DNA from: Bog-473 sp963850095
GTDB taxonomy: Bacteria > Actinomycetota > Acidimicrobiia > Acidimicrobiales > RAAP-2
Assembly (NCBI GenBank): GCA_963850095.1
Contig: CAWKJX010000005.1
Coordinates: 186,001 to 250,000, forward strand
Direction: 5' to 3'
Length of the DNA: 64,000 bases
This document shows positions 23,102-32,138 of the stretch, one piece after another. The notes below the pieces were generated by a model. That model had not been told where the DNA came from and ran no database searches. It was given only the letters and a program-made list of their open reading frames with translations. A program made the position numbers and the translations under genes. How positions within the stretch are numbered: position 1 is the stretch's first letter; every line of letters starts with the position of its first letter.

Positions 23102-24237
23102 GTTGCCTGTTGTAGCCGATCCGCCGTGACGGCGCGGGCACCGACGGGCGTTGCGCCCTCCCCGCGCTCGCCCGCCCCCGCCACGGCGGCGACCACGTGG
23201 CGCACCATCTCCTCCGCACCGGCTATGACCAGCAACTCCCGGTTGGAGAGGTGTCCGACCCGGCCCACCTTGCGCCCCGAGGGGTCGAAGATGCCGATCC
23301 GGGCCCCGACGTAGCGCGCCGAGTCGAACGCCAGGGTGGCCACGTGCCGGCGCCGGCCCGAGCGGTCCGGGCCGGCGCACATGGCCTCGAGCTCGTCCAC
23401 CGCCAGCCACGCCTCGTCGTTGTAGGACAGCACCAGCAGGTCGCAGTCCACGGCGGCCACCGCGGAGGCCAGCGCGTCCGGCATGGTCCGCTTGGAGTTG
23501 AAGGCCGAGTGCGTCGAGGGGTCGCGGGCGTCCACGCGCTTGCGGGCCACGCCGTAGGCCTCGGGTGCGTCCCAGGCGACCAGCGTCTCCCACACGTGGT
23601 AGTTGGTGAAGTAGCGGTGCTGGTTGTAAGGGGGGTCGAGGTAGGCCAGGTCGAAGTGGCCGAGCGATGCCGCCAGCGTGACGGCGTCGCCGTGGACGGC
23701 CCGGCCCGGGCCCTCGAGGAGGTGGGGCACCCGCAGCTCGAGCGGGTTGGACGACCGCGCCGACCACTGCTTGACGTAGGCCATCTGCACGCCGGTCGTC
23801 GAGTCCACCCGGTCCGCCGCCTCGATGAGCGACGTCAGCAGCAAGGGGTACAGCGGCGACCCCGCATAGTCCGACTCGATGCAGTCCCGGGCGGCGTCGA
23901 TCCGCCTGGCGTTCTCCGGTTGGAAGTAGCGGGCCTGGCGGCTGAACATTTCGGTGACGTAGCCGTCGGTGCCCCCGAGCGCGTTGAGGCGGGTGACGGC
24001 CTCGTCGAGCGCACCGGCCTCGACGGCCGCGGCGTCCGTCTCGACGTAAGTGCGGGCGAAGGCGTGCGCGTAGCGCGCCGTGTCGACGGCGGTCACCAGC
24101 ATGCCCTGGGACTTGAAGGCCTGGGCCACCCGGGTGGTGCCGGTGAAAAGGTCGAGCGCGGTGCGGGCGCCGCTGGCCGCGCCGATGCGGGCGAGGACGG
24201 GAATGAGGCGGCGTTTGGAGCCCAGGTACTTGATCAC
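23098..24237 (-). CDS. D12-class (Dam-type) N6-adenine DNA methyltransferase, orphan
   Basis: 379 residues. The N-terminal MIKYLGSKRRLIPVLARIG and L-D-L-F-T-G-T-T-R-V-A-Q-A-F correspond to the D12 family's K-W-x-G-G/S-K and SAM-binding D-x-F-x-G-S/T-G motifs, and the catalytic motif is YLDPPYNQHRYFTNYHVWET. The enzyme transfers a methyl group from SAM to adenine N6 in a recognition sequence that cannot be read from the protein. No restriction enzyme gene is nearby, so it is an orphan methylase, perhaps epigenetic, or a housekeeping modification gene. It heads the minus-strand operon and its stop overlaps the PPK2 GTG. A 45-bp gap separates it from the divergent methyltransferase gene. Confidence 0.85.
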   Translation of the reverse strand: MIKYLGSKRRLIPVLARIGAASGARTALDLFTGTTRVAQAFKSQGMLVTAVDTARYAHAFARTYVETDAAAVEAGALDEAVTRLNALGGTDGYVTEMFSRQARYFQPENARRIDAARDCIESDYAGSPLYPLLLTSLIEAADRVDSTTGVQMAYVKQWSARSSNPLELRVPHLLEGPGRAVHGDAVTLAASLGHFDLAYLDPPYNQHRYFTNYHVWETLVAWDAPEAYGVARKRVDARDPSTHSAFNSKRTMPDALASAVAAVDCDLLVLSYNDEAWLAVDELEAMCAGPDRSGRRRHVATLAFDSARYVGARIGIFDPSGRKVGRVGHLSNRELLVIAGAEEMVRHVVAAVAGAGERGEGATPVGARAVTADRLQQAT

Positions 24238-24281
24238 TCGGGGCGCCGGTCCATGCCGGGCCCACCCTACGATGGGCGGCG

Positions 24282-24989
24282 GTGGCGACCGGGGACCATG
24301 GAGAGGCCGGAACGCCCGGCGACGACGGTCGGGGGGACTCGCACTGGGTGCGCTGGCACGACCCCTACGAGGACCCGGCTTCGAACCTGTCGCTGCGGCT
24401 GCGCACGGTGCAGGCCATGGTGCGCCGGGTGCTCGACCAGGCGCCGGCCGGCGCGCCGATCCGCATGGTGAGCCTGTGCGCCGGGCAGGGACGCGACGTG
24501 ATCGACGTGGTGGCCGAGCACCCGCGGCGCGACGACGTCTCGGCCCTGCTGGTCGAGCTCGAACCGGTCCTGGCCGCCTTCGCCCGCGACCGGGCGGCTG
24601 CCGCCGGGGTGGGCGACCGCGTGCGCATACAGGAGGGCGACGCGGCGCGCACCCACTGGTACGCGCCCATGGTGCCCGCCGACCTGGTCCTGGTCTGCGG
24701 CGTGTTCGGCAACATCAGCGCCGGCGACATCGAGGCCACCATTCGGGCCATGCCCGGGTTCTGCGCGCCGGGCGGCCACGTCGTCTGGACCCGCCACCGC
24801 CGCCCGCCCGACGCCACGCCGGCCATCCGCGCCGCCTTCGCCGCAGCCGGCTTCACCGAGCTGGCCTTCGAAGCGCCCGAGGGGACGGTCATGACGGCGG
24901 GCCTGCACCGCCTGGACGGGCCGGTGGGACCCTTCGATCCCGAGGGCCGGCTCTTCGACTTCGTGGGCGACGGTTCGCTCCCGGCCTAG
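24282..24989 (+). CDS. Class I SAM-dependent methyltransferase, uncharacterised
   Basis: 235 residues from a GTG at 24282. The Rossmann motif is RMVSLCAGQGRDVIDVVAEH with the acidic strand end LLVELEPVLAAFARD, and the following strand is D-L-V-L-V-C-G-V-F-G-N-I-S. The H-D-P-Y-x-D-P-x-S-x-L-x-x-R-L opening and A-G-Q-G-R-D motif belong to a group of small actinobacterial methyltransferases whose substrates are unknown. It is divergent from the adenine methylase gene, with a 44-bp intergenic region that leaves little room for a leader. Confidence 0.8.
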   Translation: MATGDHGEAGTPGDDGRGDSHWVRWHDPYEDPASNLSLRLRTVQAMVRRVLDQAPAGAPIRMVSLCAGQGRDVIDVVAEHPRRDDVSALLVELEPVLAAFARDRAAAAGVGDRVRIQEGDAARTHWYAPMVPADLVLVCGVFGNISAGDIEATIRAMPGFCAPGGHVVWTRHRRPPDATPAIRAAFAAAGFTELAFEAPEGTVMTAGLHRLDGPVGPFDPEGRLFDFVGDGSLPA

Positions 24990-25124
24990 CGCGCCGGCCC
25001 CGGTCCCCTTCGGCGGACGGCCGCCGGGGCCGCCTCTCATGAGGCACACGCCACCGATGGTGAAGGCGTACGCTCCCGGTCAGGAGTCAACCGAGCGGAT
25101 CACGGGAGTTTCGAGGAGGCAACC

Positions 25125-25895
25125 ATGCAGGAGACCATTCACGGGACGACGATGCCGGTGCTGGAGCTCTCGCTCGACACGGGTGAGTCGGTCGTGTCCG
25201 AGGTCGGCGAGTTCAGCTGGATGTCGGACTCGATCCAGTACGCCACCAACACCGGCGGCGGCATGGGGGGCAAGGGGCTCATGGGGGCGGTCAAGCGCGC
25301 CGTCTCGGGCGCCTCGTTCCTCATGACCACCTACACGGCCCAGGGCGGTCCGGGCTCCATCGCCTTCGCGTCGAAGGTGCCGGGCCATATTCTGCCGATC
25401 GACGTGGAGCCCGGGAACGAGTTCATGGTGCACCGCCACGGGTTCATGGCCGCCGTGCCGGGGATCGAGATCTCCATGGGCTTCCAGCAGTCGTTCCGCG
25501 GCGGCGTCTTCGGTGGCGAGGGCTTCATCCTCCAGAAGATCGGCGGCCAGGGCCGGGTCTGGATCGACCTGCAGGGAGAGGTGGTCATCTACGACCTGCA
25601 GCCGGGGCAGTCGATGCGGGTGCACCCCGGGCACGCCGGTCTCTTCCAGGCCTCGGTGCAGTTCACCACGCAGAAGGTCAAGGGCATGGTCAACCGCTAC
25701 ATGGGCGACGACGGGCACCACTTCGCCGTGCTGACGGGCCCGGGCCGCATTTGGCTGCAGTCGATGCCGACGCCCATCCTGGCCGGTGTGATCTACGAGA
25801 ACCTGCCCCGGGGCGACCGTGACGACCACCACGCCGTCGAGGGCGCGGCCGCCGGCATCGGCGGGGCCAAGATCATCGGCGACCTGTTGCGCTGA
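25125..25895 (+). CDS. AIM24/TIGR00266-family protein
   Basis: 256 residues with the repeated beta-strand architecture of the AIM24 (tryptophan-RNA-binding attenuator-like) superfamily. Family phrases include GEFSWMSDSIQYATNTGGG, AVKRAVSGASFLMTTYTAQG, GSIAFASKVPGHILPIDV, VHRHGFMAAVPGIEISMGFQ and GRVWIDLQGEVVIYDLQPGQ. The role of AIM24 proteins in bacteria is not established; the yeast homologue is mitochondrial. The ATG has GGAGGCAACC upstream. The gene is convergent with the DUF7064-like gene 18 bp away. Confidence 0.88.
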   Translation: MQETIHGTTMPVLELSLDTGESVVSEVGEFSWMSDSIQYATNTGGGMGGKGLMGAVKRAVSGASFLMTTYTAQGGPGSIAFASKVPGHILPIDVEPGNEFMVHRHGFMAAVPGIEISMGFQQSFRGGVFGGEGFILQKIGGQGRVWIDLQGEVVIYDLQPGQSMRVHPGHAGLFQASVQFTTQKVKGMVNRYMGDDGHHFAVLTGPGRIWLQSMPTPILAGVIYENLPRGDRDDHHAVEGAAAGIGGAKIIGDLLR

Positions 25896-25913
25896 TCCTT
25901 CGCCGGGGCAGGG

Positions 25914-26869
25914 TCAGCCCGGCGGCGCCGGCTCGGGCTGGTTCCACTCGATCCAGCCGGTGCCCGCACGGCCGTCGTCGGTCCGGCAGCGCACCATGGC
26001 CCGCGGGAACCGGCTGGTCCGGCCGTCCTCGTCGTTGCGCAACAGCACCGGCCCGAAGGCCACGGGCGTGACGTCGATGCCCAGGTCGTGGGCGGGCGCG
26101 GCAGCGATGTCGATCCGCCCGCTGGTCGGGAAGCCGTGGTCGCCCAGCTCCTCGGACACGGTCAGCGCAGTGGCCGGATGCACTCCGGTGGGCGGGGTCT
26201 GCACGTAGCCGAAGAACACGGGGACGTCGGGCAGCATGCGGATGTCGGCCAGGTGGACGCGCGTGCCGTCGTCGAGGCGCATGGAGTTCCAGCACCAGCC
26301 GAAGGCCCACCAGTCGCGCACGCCCCAGGAGTGGTCGCGCTGGCCGTGCCCGTCGACGGCCAGGGTCTCGCCGCCGACGGTGACGGTGCCGTTGACCAGG
26401 CAGGGGATTTCGTAGCGGGTCGTCAGGTCGTAGTGGTAGGGCACGCCGTCGGTGGTCCAGGTGAGGTCGAACGCGGCCTCGACGGGCTCCCCGCCGCCAC
26501 GTCGTCGTCGTAGGCGTCCTCGGGCCGGGCCAGGCGCCGCGCCGCCATGCGGGGCACGGCGAGGCGGAACTCCTGGAGTGGGCGACGCAGGTCGATCTCC
26601 ACCTCGGCCTGATCCGAGGCGGTGCTGAGGCCGCTGCCGGGCGGGACGGGCATGTGGTAGTCGACCGAGCAGAGGCCGGGCTGACCCGGGCGCACGATCC
26701 AGGCCGTCCACCAGGCCACGCCGAGGTTGGGGTAGAGGCCGAGGCGGAACCAGCCGCCGAAGGAGCCGTCGCCCTGCACGAAGTCGCAGTAGTACGACTC
26801 GTTCCACAGGTCCTCGGCGTCGGGGCCGTGGCGCGCCTCGTCGGCCGGGTCGACGACGTGCTCGCTCAC
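25914..26869 (-). pseudogene. DUF7064-like (lipocalin/AttH-type) protein, one frameshift
   Basis: Two frames combine into about 318 residues. The first frame, from the GTG at 26869, gives LWNESYYCDFVQGDGSFGGW and AWWTAWIVRPGQPGLCSVDY. The second gives EAAFDLTWTTDGVPYHYDLT, the hallmark GHGQRDHSWGVRDWWAFGW, and H-L-A-D-I-R-M-L-P. One missing G in GGCGGCGGGGAGCC near 26497-26505 accounts for the break between D-D-D-V-A-A-G and E-P-V-E-A-A. The G-x-G-Q-R-D-H-S-W-G motif is widespread in mycobacterial proteins near lipid or steroid genes, and the fold is likely a double lipocalin. The GTG overlaps the upstream gene's stop (GTGA), so the VOC-AhpD-like-DUF7064 genes form one operon. Confidence 0.65.
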
Positions 26870-27504
26870 CGGTCCTGGCCCGCGTGCATGGCGGAGGCCC
26901 CCGGTGGCCCCGGTACCTCGACGATGGGATCGTCACGGTCGTCGAACTCGGTGCGCAGTGCCTTCGACATGACGGCGTGCATGAAGTAGAGCGTCGTGAT
27001 GTAGGTCAGCTCGAGCACCGCTACTTCGTCGAGGTGGCGCCGCAACTCGGCGAAGACCTCGTCGGGGACGCGGCCGTGGTCGTACACGAGGCAGTCGGTG
27101 TAGGCCAGGACGGCCCGCTCGGCCTCGCCGTAGGTGCCGGTGGGAGCGACCGGCCAGGCGGGGATGTGCGCGATCTGCTCCTCGGGCATGCCGAGCTCGC
27201 GCATGGACTTGGCGTGCTGGGAGAACACGAACTGGCTGCCGGCGGCCCAACCGGCGCGGATTTGGCCCAGCTCGCGCAGCTTGGGGTCGAGCACACGGTC
27301 GGGGGACTGGTAGAGGCCGAAGCCCTTCACGCAGTGGTCGAGGATGTCGGGGCTGTTGGCGAACACGGTCCACCAGTCGCCCGTCGTCCCGTCCCAGCGC
27401 CCGGGTTCGGCCACCGGGTCGCGGCCCTCGAAGAGCCACTCGTACATGGTGGTGACGATGGGCGCGGTGGCCTCGCTCTTGGGGACCTGCCGGAGTCGGG
27501 GCAT
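26866..27504 (-). CDS. Carboxymuconolactone decarboxylase/AhpD-like protein lacking the CxxC motif
   Basis: 212 residues, all-alpha AhpD-like fold. The diagnostic helix pair around ELGQIRAGWAAGSQFVFSQH-AKSMRELG aligns with the CxxCxxxH region, but GSQFVFSQH replaces the two cysteines while keeping the His. The C-terminal half shows YGEAERAVLAYTDCLVYD, also typical. Without the redox pair it is unlikely to be a peroxidase; it may be a decarboxylase-like or structural member. The ATG at 27504 is chosen because a longer open frame upstream is low-complexity. It is 23 bp downstream of the VOC gene and overlaps the next gene by four bases. Confidence 0.8.
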   Translation of the reverse strand: MPRLRQVPKSEATAPIVTTMYEWLFEGRDPVAEPGRWDGTTGDWWTVFANSPDILDHCVKGFGLYQSPDRVLDPKLRELGQIRAGWAAGSQFVFSQHAKSMRELGMPEEQIAHIPAWPVAPTGTYGEAERAVLAYTDCLVYDHGRVPDEVFAELRRHLDEVAVLELTYITTLYFMHAVMSKALRTEFDDRDDPIVEVPGPPGASAMHAGQDR

Positions 27505-27526
27505 GAGGCTCGAACGCTCGGCGCCG

Positions 27527-28108
27527 CTAGACGGAAATGGGCGCGGTGGAGGCGGGAGCCTCGGCGTCGGCGGCCCGGGCCGGCGTGTGCGAGACGTCGG
27601 AGAGGTCGAACTCGCGCATCCAGCAGGCGAACTCGAGCAAAATGCCATCGGGGTCCTGGAAGTAGATGCTGCGCACGAACACACCGGAGTGCATGGCGTC
27701 GCTGATACCCCATTCGGAGTCGTCGTGGTTGGCGATTTCGGTGCAGTCGATGCCCGCGGCCAGCAGACGCTCGCGGTACTCCTCGATCTTCTCGGGTGCC
27801 ACGTCGAAGGCGACGTGGTTCATGGAGCCGATGGCGCTCGTGAGGTCACCCTGGTCGGGGCGCGACGCCGGTGCGCTGATGCCGGGAACACCGTCGGGCG
27901 CGTTGGGGAACCAGAAGAAGGCCAGGCAGTCGCCACCGCCGCAGTCGAAGAAGAAGTGCTGGCCCATGCCGGCCGGCAACTCGATCGTCTTGACCAGGGG
28001 CAGGCCCAGGACGTTCGTGTAGAAGTCGACGGTGCGCTCCATGTCGCGGCAGACGAGCGCCAGGTGGTTGATGCCCCGCAGCTCGAATCCGCCCGTCTCA
28101 CCTGTCAT
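27527..28108 (-). CDS. VOC family dioxygenase-like protein
   Basis: 193 residues with two beta-alpha-beta-beta-beta modules. Metal-ligand pattern: His in GINHLALVCRDMERTVDFY, His in SMNHVAFDVAPEKIEEYRER and Glu in YFQDPDGILLEFACWM. The H/H/E set at these positions is the vicinal-oxygen-chelate site. The Q-D-P-D-G-I-L-L-E-F ending resembles ring-cleavage dioxygenase and glyoxalase groups; a defined substrate cannot be given. First gene of a three-gene minus operon. The ATG at 28108 is preceded by GAGGGAGGCACGACGGAC. Confidence 0.85.
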   Translation of the reverse strand: MTGETGGFELRGINHLALVCRDMERTVDFYTNVLGLPLVKTIELPAGMGQHFFFDCGGGDCLAFFWFPNAPDGVPGISAPASRPDQGDLTSAIGSMNHVAFDVAPEKIEEYRERLLAAGIDCTEIANHDDSEWGISDAMHSGVFVRSIYFQDPDGILLEFACWMREFDLSDVSHTPARAADAEAPASTAPISV

Positions 28109-28244
28109 GTCCGTCGTGCCTCCCTCGCTACAGCCGGTCCCGCCCCGTGCCGTCGCATCATCGGACCACACATTAGGCCGCAATCTCGGGTTCGCCTCGG
28201 TCCGTATCACCGGGTGCAGGTCACGGACGAAAGGACGACCGGGC

Positions 28245-28999
28245 ATGGGGTTCACCACGGCGTCGGCGCGACGGGCACACCGGGGCGGCCCGGCGGGAGT
28301 GGGCGCCCTGGTCGCCGGGGCGGCGGCGCTGGCCGCGCTGGCCCTGGGGATCGGTGCGCCGGAAGGGGACGCCGGGGCCACCGGCTCGCACGCCCACGGC
28401 AAGGTCACGACCATCCACGTGTCGAGCGCCAGCATTGCGCACGTCGGGACCGTGCTCACCACCAAGTCCGGCCTCACGCTGTACCGCTCCACGTCGGACC
28501 CGATGGGCCACTCGGTGTGCACCGGGTCCTGTGCCACGTTCTGGCCCCCGATCACCGCCGCCAAGGGTGACCACGTGGCGGGGCCCAAAGGGGTCAAGGG
28601 CCTGTCGGTCATCGACGTCGGCCACGGGCACTGGCAGGTTGCGTTCCACCATGTCGCTCTGTACCGTTTCGCAGGCGACACCAAGAAGGGTCAGGCCAAA
28701 GGGCAGGACGTGGGCGGCACGTGGTTCGCGGTGCTGAAGAGCGGCATCCCTGCGACGCCGTCGGGCGCGGCGGGAGCGCCGATCACCCCGACGACGGCGC
28801 CGGCCAGCTCCATCACCCAGCCCGTGACGCCGACCACGGCGCCGCAGACGCCGGTCAGGCCCAGCCCGATCACGACGCCGCCGGCCACCACGCCACCGAC
28901 GTCCCCACACGAACCGCCCCACGACACCGACCAACCCCGGCGACGCAGCCGCAGACCACCACACCGACCACGTCGAGCGCGGGAGGCTACAGCTACTGA
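28245..28999 (+). CDS. Secreted COG4315-type repeat protein with Pro/Thr-rich tail (3' frameshift)
   Basis: A predicted exported protein: Arg-rich start MGFTTASARRAHRGGPAG, hydrophobic core AALAALALGIGA, then the mature part. The globular domain has the COG4315 (PF03640) signature G-L-T-L-Y-R-S-T-S-D with VCTGSCATFWPPITAAKGDH and the partner segment HVALYRFAGDTKKGQAKGQD. PF03640 repeats are often paired with heme or electron-transfer functions but have no settled role. The Pro/Thr-rich tail changes frame near 28910-28960; a neighbouring frame continues Q-P-Q-T-T-T-P-T-T-S-S-A-G-G-Y-S-Y and stops at 28999, which looks more natural than the Arg-rich alternative. Promoter region 28109-28244 is shared with the divergent VOC operon. 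Confidence 0.75.
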
Positions 29000-29023
29000 C
29001 CGCCGCGGGCAGCGTGGACGCGG

Positions 29024-30983
29024 TCAGTCCGAGGCGATGCCGACCATGGGTGCGTTGAGGTGATGCCCACCCATGGAGCCGTAGAACTGGGCGTCGCCGA
29101 AGGTGAAGATGCCGCCGTCGGCGCCCTGCAGCCAATAGCCCGCCCCGTCGGCCGTCGGCGCAATGCCGACTATCGGCGCGTTCAGCGCGGCGCCGTACTC
29201 GGAGCCGTAGGGTGCCGCGTCGCCCTCGTCGGCCACGTTGCCGTTGGCGCTGGCGAGCCAGTAGCCCTGCGCGTTGTGGGTGCCGGCCAGGCCCGTGATG
29301 CGGTAGCCGCCCGGGGCGGAAGACGGTTGCCCCTCGTACGGCGCGTCGCCGAAGCGGAACACCTGGCCGTTGGCATCGACGAGCCAGTAACCACCCACCA
29401 GGTAGCTGGGCGCCGCGCCGGTCACCGGCGAGTCGAGGTCGTCGCCGCCGGTCGACCCGTAGAACGTCGCGTCACCGAAGGCGAACACGCCGCCGTCGCT
29501 CGCGATGAGCCAGTAACCGTGTCCGTCGAGGGTGGGGATGAGGCCGATGATCGGCTTGTTCAGCTTGAGGGAGCCCGTCGACCCGTAGAAGCCGGCGTCG
29601 CCGTAGTTGAAGACGCCGCCGTCCGAGGCCACCAACCAGTAGCCCCGGCCGTCCAAGGTGGCCGCCATGCCGACAACGGGCTGGTTGAGCTTCATGGAGC
29701 CGGTCGACCCGTAGAACTGCGCGCCCCCGAAGGTGAAGATGCCGCCGTCGGCGCCCACCTGCCAGTAGCCCGGTGGCGGGTGCGGCGGGAGGGGACAGCT
29801 CGGGCTGGAGGCGGCAGCGGTGTCGAGCTCGGGCCCCAGCGCCGGCGTGCCGTCGGCGCCGAAGGTGAGGGAGGCCAGGTACATCGGACGGAATCCACAA
29901 TCGAGGTAGCCGATGGTGGTGCCCTGCCAGGCGGCAAAGGCCATCACCAGCTGGCCGCCCGGGAGCGTGTACACGTCCGGACCCCCGGGGCCCGACATGC
30001 CGGGCTGGGTCGCCAGCAGGGGATTCGAGGTCCCGGCGTCCGTGCAGGCGGGACCGGGGCTCGTCGAGCCCGGTCCGGGACAGGTGGCCCAGCCGATGGC
30101 GTAGGTGTTCGCACCTTCGTCGCTGCCCGCGTAGAACAGGTAGTAGTTGTCGACCGTGGTGTTGCCGGATTGGGTCTGGGTCTCGACCATGTCCGGGCCT
30201 TCGATGATGTTGCTCTGCCACGGCTGATCGTCCTCGAGGAGCTCGGAGATCGAGCCGGAGGTCGTCGTCAGGCTCGGCGACAGCCCGATGGACCAGATCA
30301 TGGTGCTCGTGCCGATGTGGTTGCCGTCGTTCTTCCATATGAGCCAGGAGTCGCCGGTGGCGGGGTCGGTGAAGATGTCGGGGTCGATGCTGCCGCCGTA
30401 AAGACCGTTGTCCACCGTCGAACCGAAGTCGACCCCGTCCTGGCAGACGACGGGCGCGGCGTTGTGGTCCGAGTAGGGGCCGAGCGGGAGGAGCGAGGTG
30501 GCCACGCCGATGCACTGGTCGCCCGTCGACGCTCTCGGTCGCCGTGTAGTACATGACGAAGGTGTCGTCCGAGCTGTCGTAGGCGACGCTCGGCGCCCAC
30601 GTCTCGCCCTCCTCGGCCCACGAACCGAGCTGTGGCAGCGCGTCGATGGACGTGGGGATCCAGTGGACGCCGTCTGTCGAGGTCGACACCTGCACGTTGG
30701 TCTCTTGACCGGTCGGAGCGAAGGTCTGGGTCGCGAAGGCGTAGTACACGCCGTCCCAGAGCAGGACCGAAGGGTCGGGGAAGTCGCCGGCATGGACGGG
30801 CGACCAGTTCGAGGCGGCGACGGGTGTGGGCGCGGCGAGACCGGCTGCGGCGGCGCCCAGCGTGCCGACGAGCGCGGTGGCGAAGAGGGAGAGCATCAGC
30901 CGTCGAAGCAACAGCGCAGGGCGCACGTTGCGGGTGCGACCGATCCGACGTCTCGGTCCGCTCAACGGTGGGGGGGACACCAT
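29024..30983 (-). CDS. Secreted GH43-like five-blade propeller fused to six GYWL repeats (one frameshift)
   Basis: Two frames combine into about 652 residues. The N-terminus has a signal peptide (RRLMLSLFATALVGTLGAAA). The GH43-like segment starts with HAGDFPDPSVLLWDGVYYAF (D-P-S as candidate base) and W-A-P-S-V-A-Y-D-S-S-D-D-T-F-V-M-Y-Y; the second frame takes over at about 30530 and continues PLGPYSDHNAAPVVCQ, SIDPDIFTDPATGDSWLIWK (typical propeller D-P) and IEGPDMVE. After about residue 385 come six copies of a roughly 42-residue motif beginning GYWL/Q and containing D/A-G-G-I/V-F-x-F/Y-G-D-A-x-F-Y-G-S. This repeat is frequent in secreted proteins of acidimicrobial actinobacteria and may form a second propeller. 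Substrate is unknown. A one-base shift near the T-A-T-E codons restores the reading frame. Confidence 0.75.
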
Positions 30984-31230
30984 CCTCCTTGTTGGGATCT
31001 GCGTTACCGGCGCCTCCGTCCGTGCGGGAATGATAACGGACCCTGGGGCGAGAACGATTTCGGGACGGCGACGTTTTCACCGCGGAGCGATTGCCGACGA
31101 TGCGCCGCTTCCAACTACGGTGTGCGTCCGCCGGGCCGAACGCGCTGGGGTGAGACCACCGCTGTCGGCCGGTGCTTCAACCCACCCGGCCCGGCCGCCG
31201 GAGGGGACCAGCACCCGACAGAAAGGCGCC

Positions 31231-31680
31231 ATGCCCACATCACGCCGCCCTATGGCCGATCTCGGCTTCAAGTTCTTGAACTCGGCACACAAGGTGGTCC
31301 TGCATCTGAGCGGCGGCAGGCTCGGGTCCACCATGCGCGGCATGCCGGCGGTGGATCTGCACACCATCGGACGCAAGAGCGGTCTGGCGCGCTCTTCCAT
31401 GTTGACGTCCCCCGTCCACGACGAGAACCGGGTCGTCCTGGTGGCGTCGAGAGGCGGGGCCGACGGGCACCCGTCGTGGTACCTCAATCTGACGGCCAAC
31501 CCCGATGTCGAGGTCACCATGTACGGCGAGACCCGCACCATGCAGGCCCGGACGGCCTCGCCCGAGGAGAAGGCGGCGCTCTGGCCGCAGATCGTGGCCG
31601 CCTACAAGCCCTACGACGGCTACCAGAAACGTTCGAGCCGGGACATCCCCGTCGTCATCTGCGAACCCCGGCCGGCCTGA
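31231..31680 (+). CDS. Nitroreductase-family deazaflavin (F420)-dependent oxidoreductase, Ddn-like
   Basis: 149 residues, split-barrel Ddn/FDOR-A type. The core H-T-I-G-R-K-S-G-L-A-R (F420 phosphate contact) followed by V-V-L-V-A-S-R-G-G-A-D-G-H-P-S-W-Y-L-N-L-T-A-N-P is diagnostic; this class reduces quinones or nitro compounds with F420H2. The start at 31231 is chosen because the upstream open frame has no family similarity; AGAAAGGCGCC is a weak RBS. It is 50 bp upstream of the YbjQ-domain cluster and may be separate from it. Confidence 0.9.
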   Translation: MPTSRRPMADLGFKFLNSAHKVVLHLSGGRLGSTMRGMPAVDLHTIGRKSGLARSSMLTSPVHDENRVVLVASRGGADGHPSWYLNLTANPDVEVTMYGETRTMQARTASPEEKAALWPQIVAAYKPYDGYQKRSSRDIPVVICEPRPA

Positions 31681-31730
31681 CCTCCGGCGCGCCGGGGAAA
31701 GCGAGTGGGCCGCACACTACGATCGATCCC

Positions 31731-32138
31731 GTGTCGATTGAGCCCGCTGACGATTCCGCCTTCGACTTGAGCATGGCGGTCTCGCAGCTGGCGTCGAACA
31801 ACACCGACCTGGGCCTCATGCTCAAGCTGCTCGTGAGCCAGCTGTCGGGTGCACTGGGGGACCGCATGAGGGTCGAGCGGGCCGGGCGGTTCCGCAAGTC
31901 CGACGAGATCAAGTCCGTGCACATCACGGTGGGCGACGACACGCTCGATGCGGTCGTCGACGGCCACACGGTGCGCTGTGCCATAGGCCACGCCTCGGGT
32001 GGCATCCGCATCCGCAGCGAACAGGTCGGCATGGACGTCTGGCTGACCCGGCTGCTCACCACCCTGCAGGCCGAGGCCGCCCATAGCGAGCAGGCCCGCC
32101 TCGCGCTCGAGAACATTGTGATCGGAGGATCCACGTGA
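31731..32138 (+). CDS. Hypothetical protein, first gene of the YbjQ-domain cluster
   Basis: 135 residues from a GTG at 31731. No family recognised. Sequence suggests an alpha/beta domain: an N-terminal helical part (AVSQLASNNTDLGLMLKLLV) then beta strands with SVHITVGDDTLDAVVDGHTV and I-G-H-A-S-G-G-I-R-I, and a C-terminal amphipathic helix LLTTLQAEAAHSEQARLALE. No signal peptide or TM segment. Its stop overlaps the GTG of the first YbjQ-domain gene (GTGA), so it belongs to the same operon, and a helper or membrane-docking role is possible but unsupported. Confidence 0.65.
   Translation: MSIEPADDSAFDLSMAVSQLASNNTDLGLMLKLLVSQLSGALGDRMRVERAGRFRKSDEIKSVHITVGDDTLDAVVDGHTVRCAIGHASGGIRIRSEQVGMDVWLTRLLTTLQAEAAHSEQARLALENIVIGGST

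Noticed and set aside
21092..24265. A 1057-codon open frame on the minus strand spanning three genes
   Set aside because: Long stop-free frames are common in GC-rich DNA. Only its last part (LLM oxidoreductase) has family features; the rest is Arg/Pro/Gly-rich shadow sequence opposite or out of frame to the methylase and PPK2 genes.
26423..26869. A stand-alone 148-residue protein
   Set aside because: It is the N-terminal half of the DUF7064-like protein; its last about 25 residues are out of frame after a one-base deletion.
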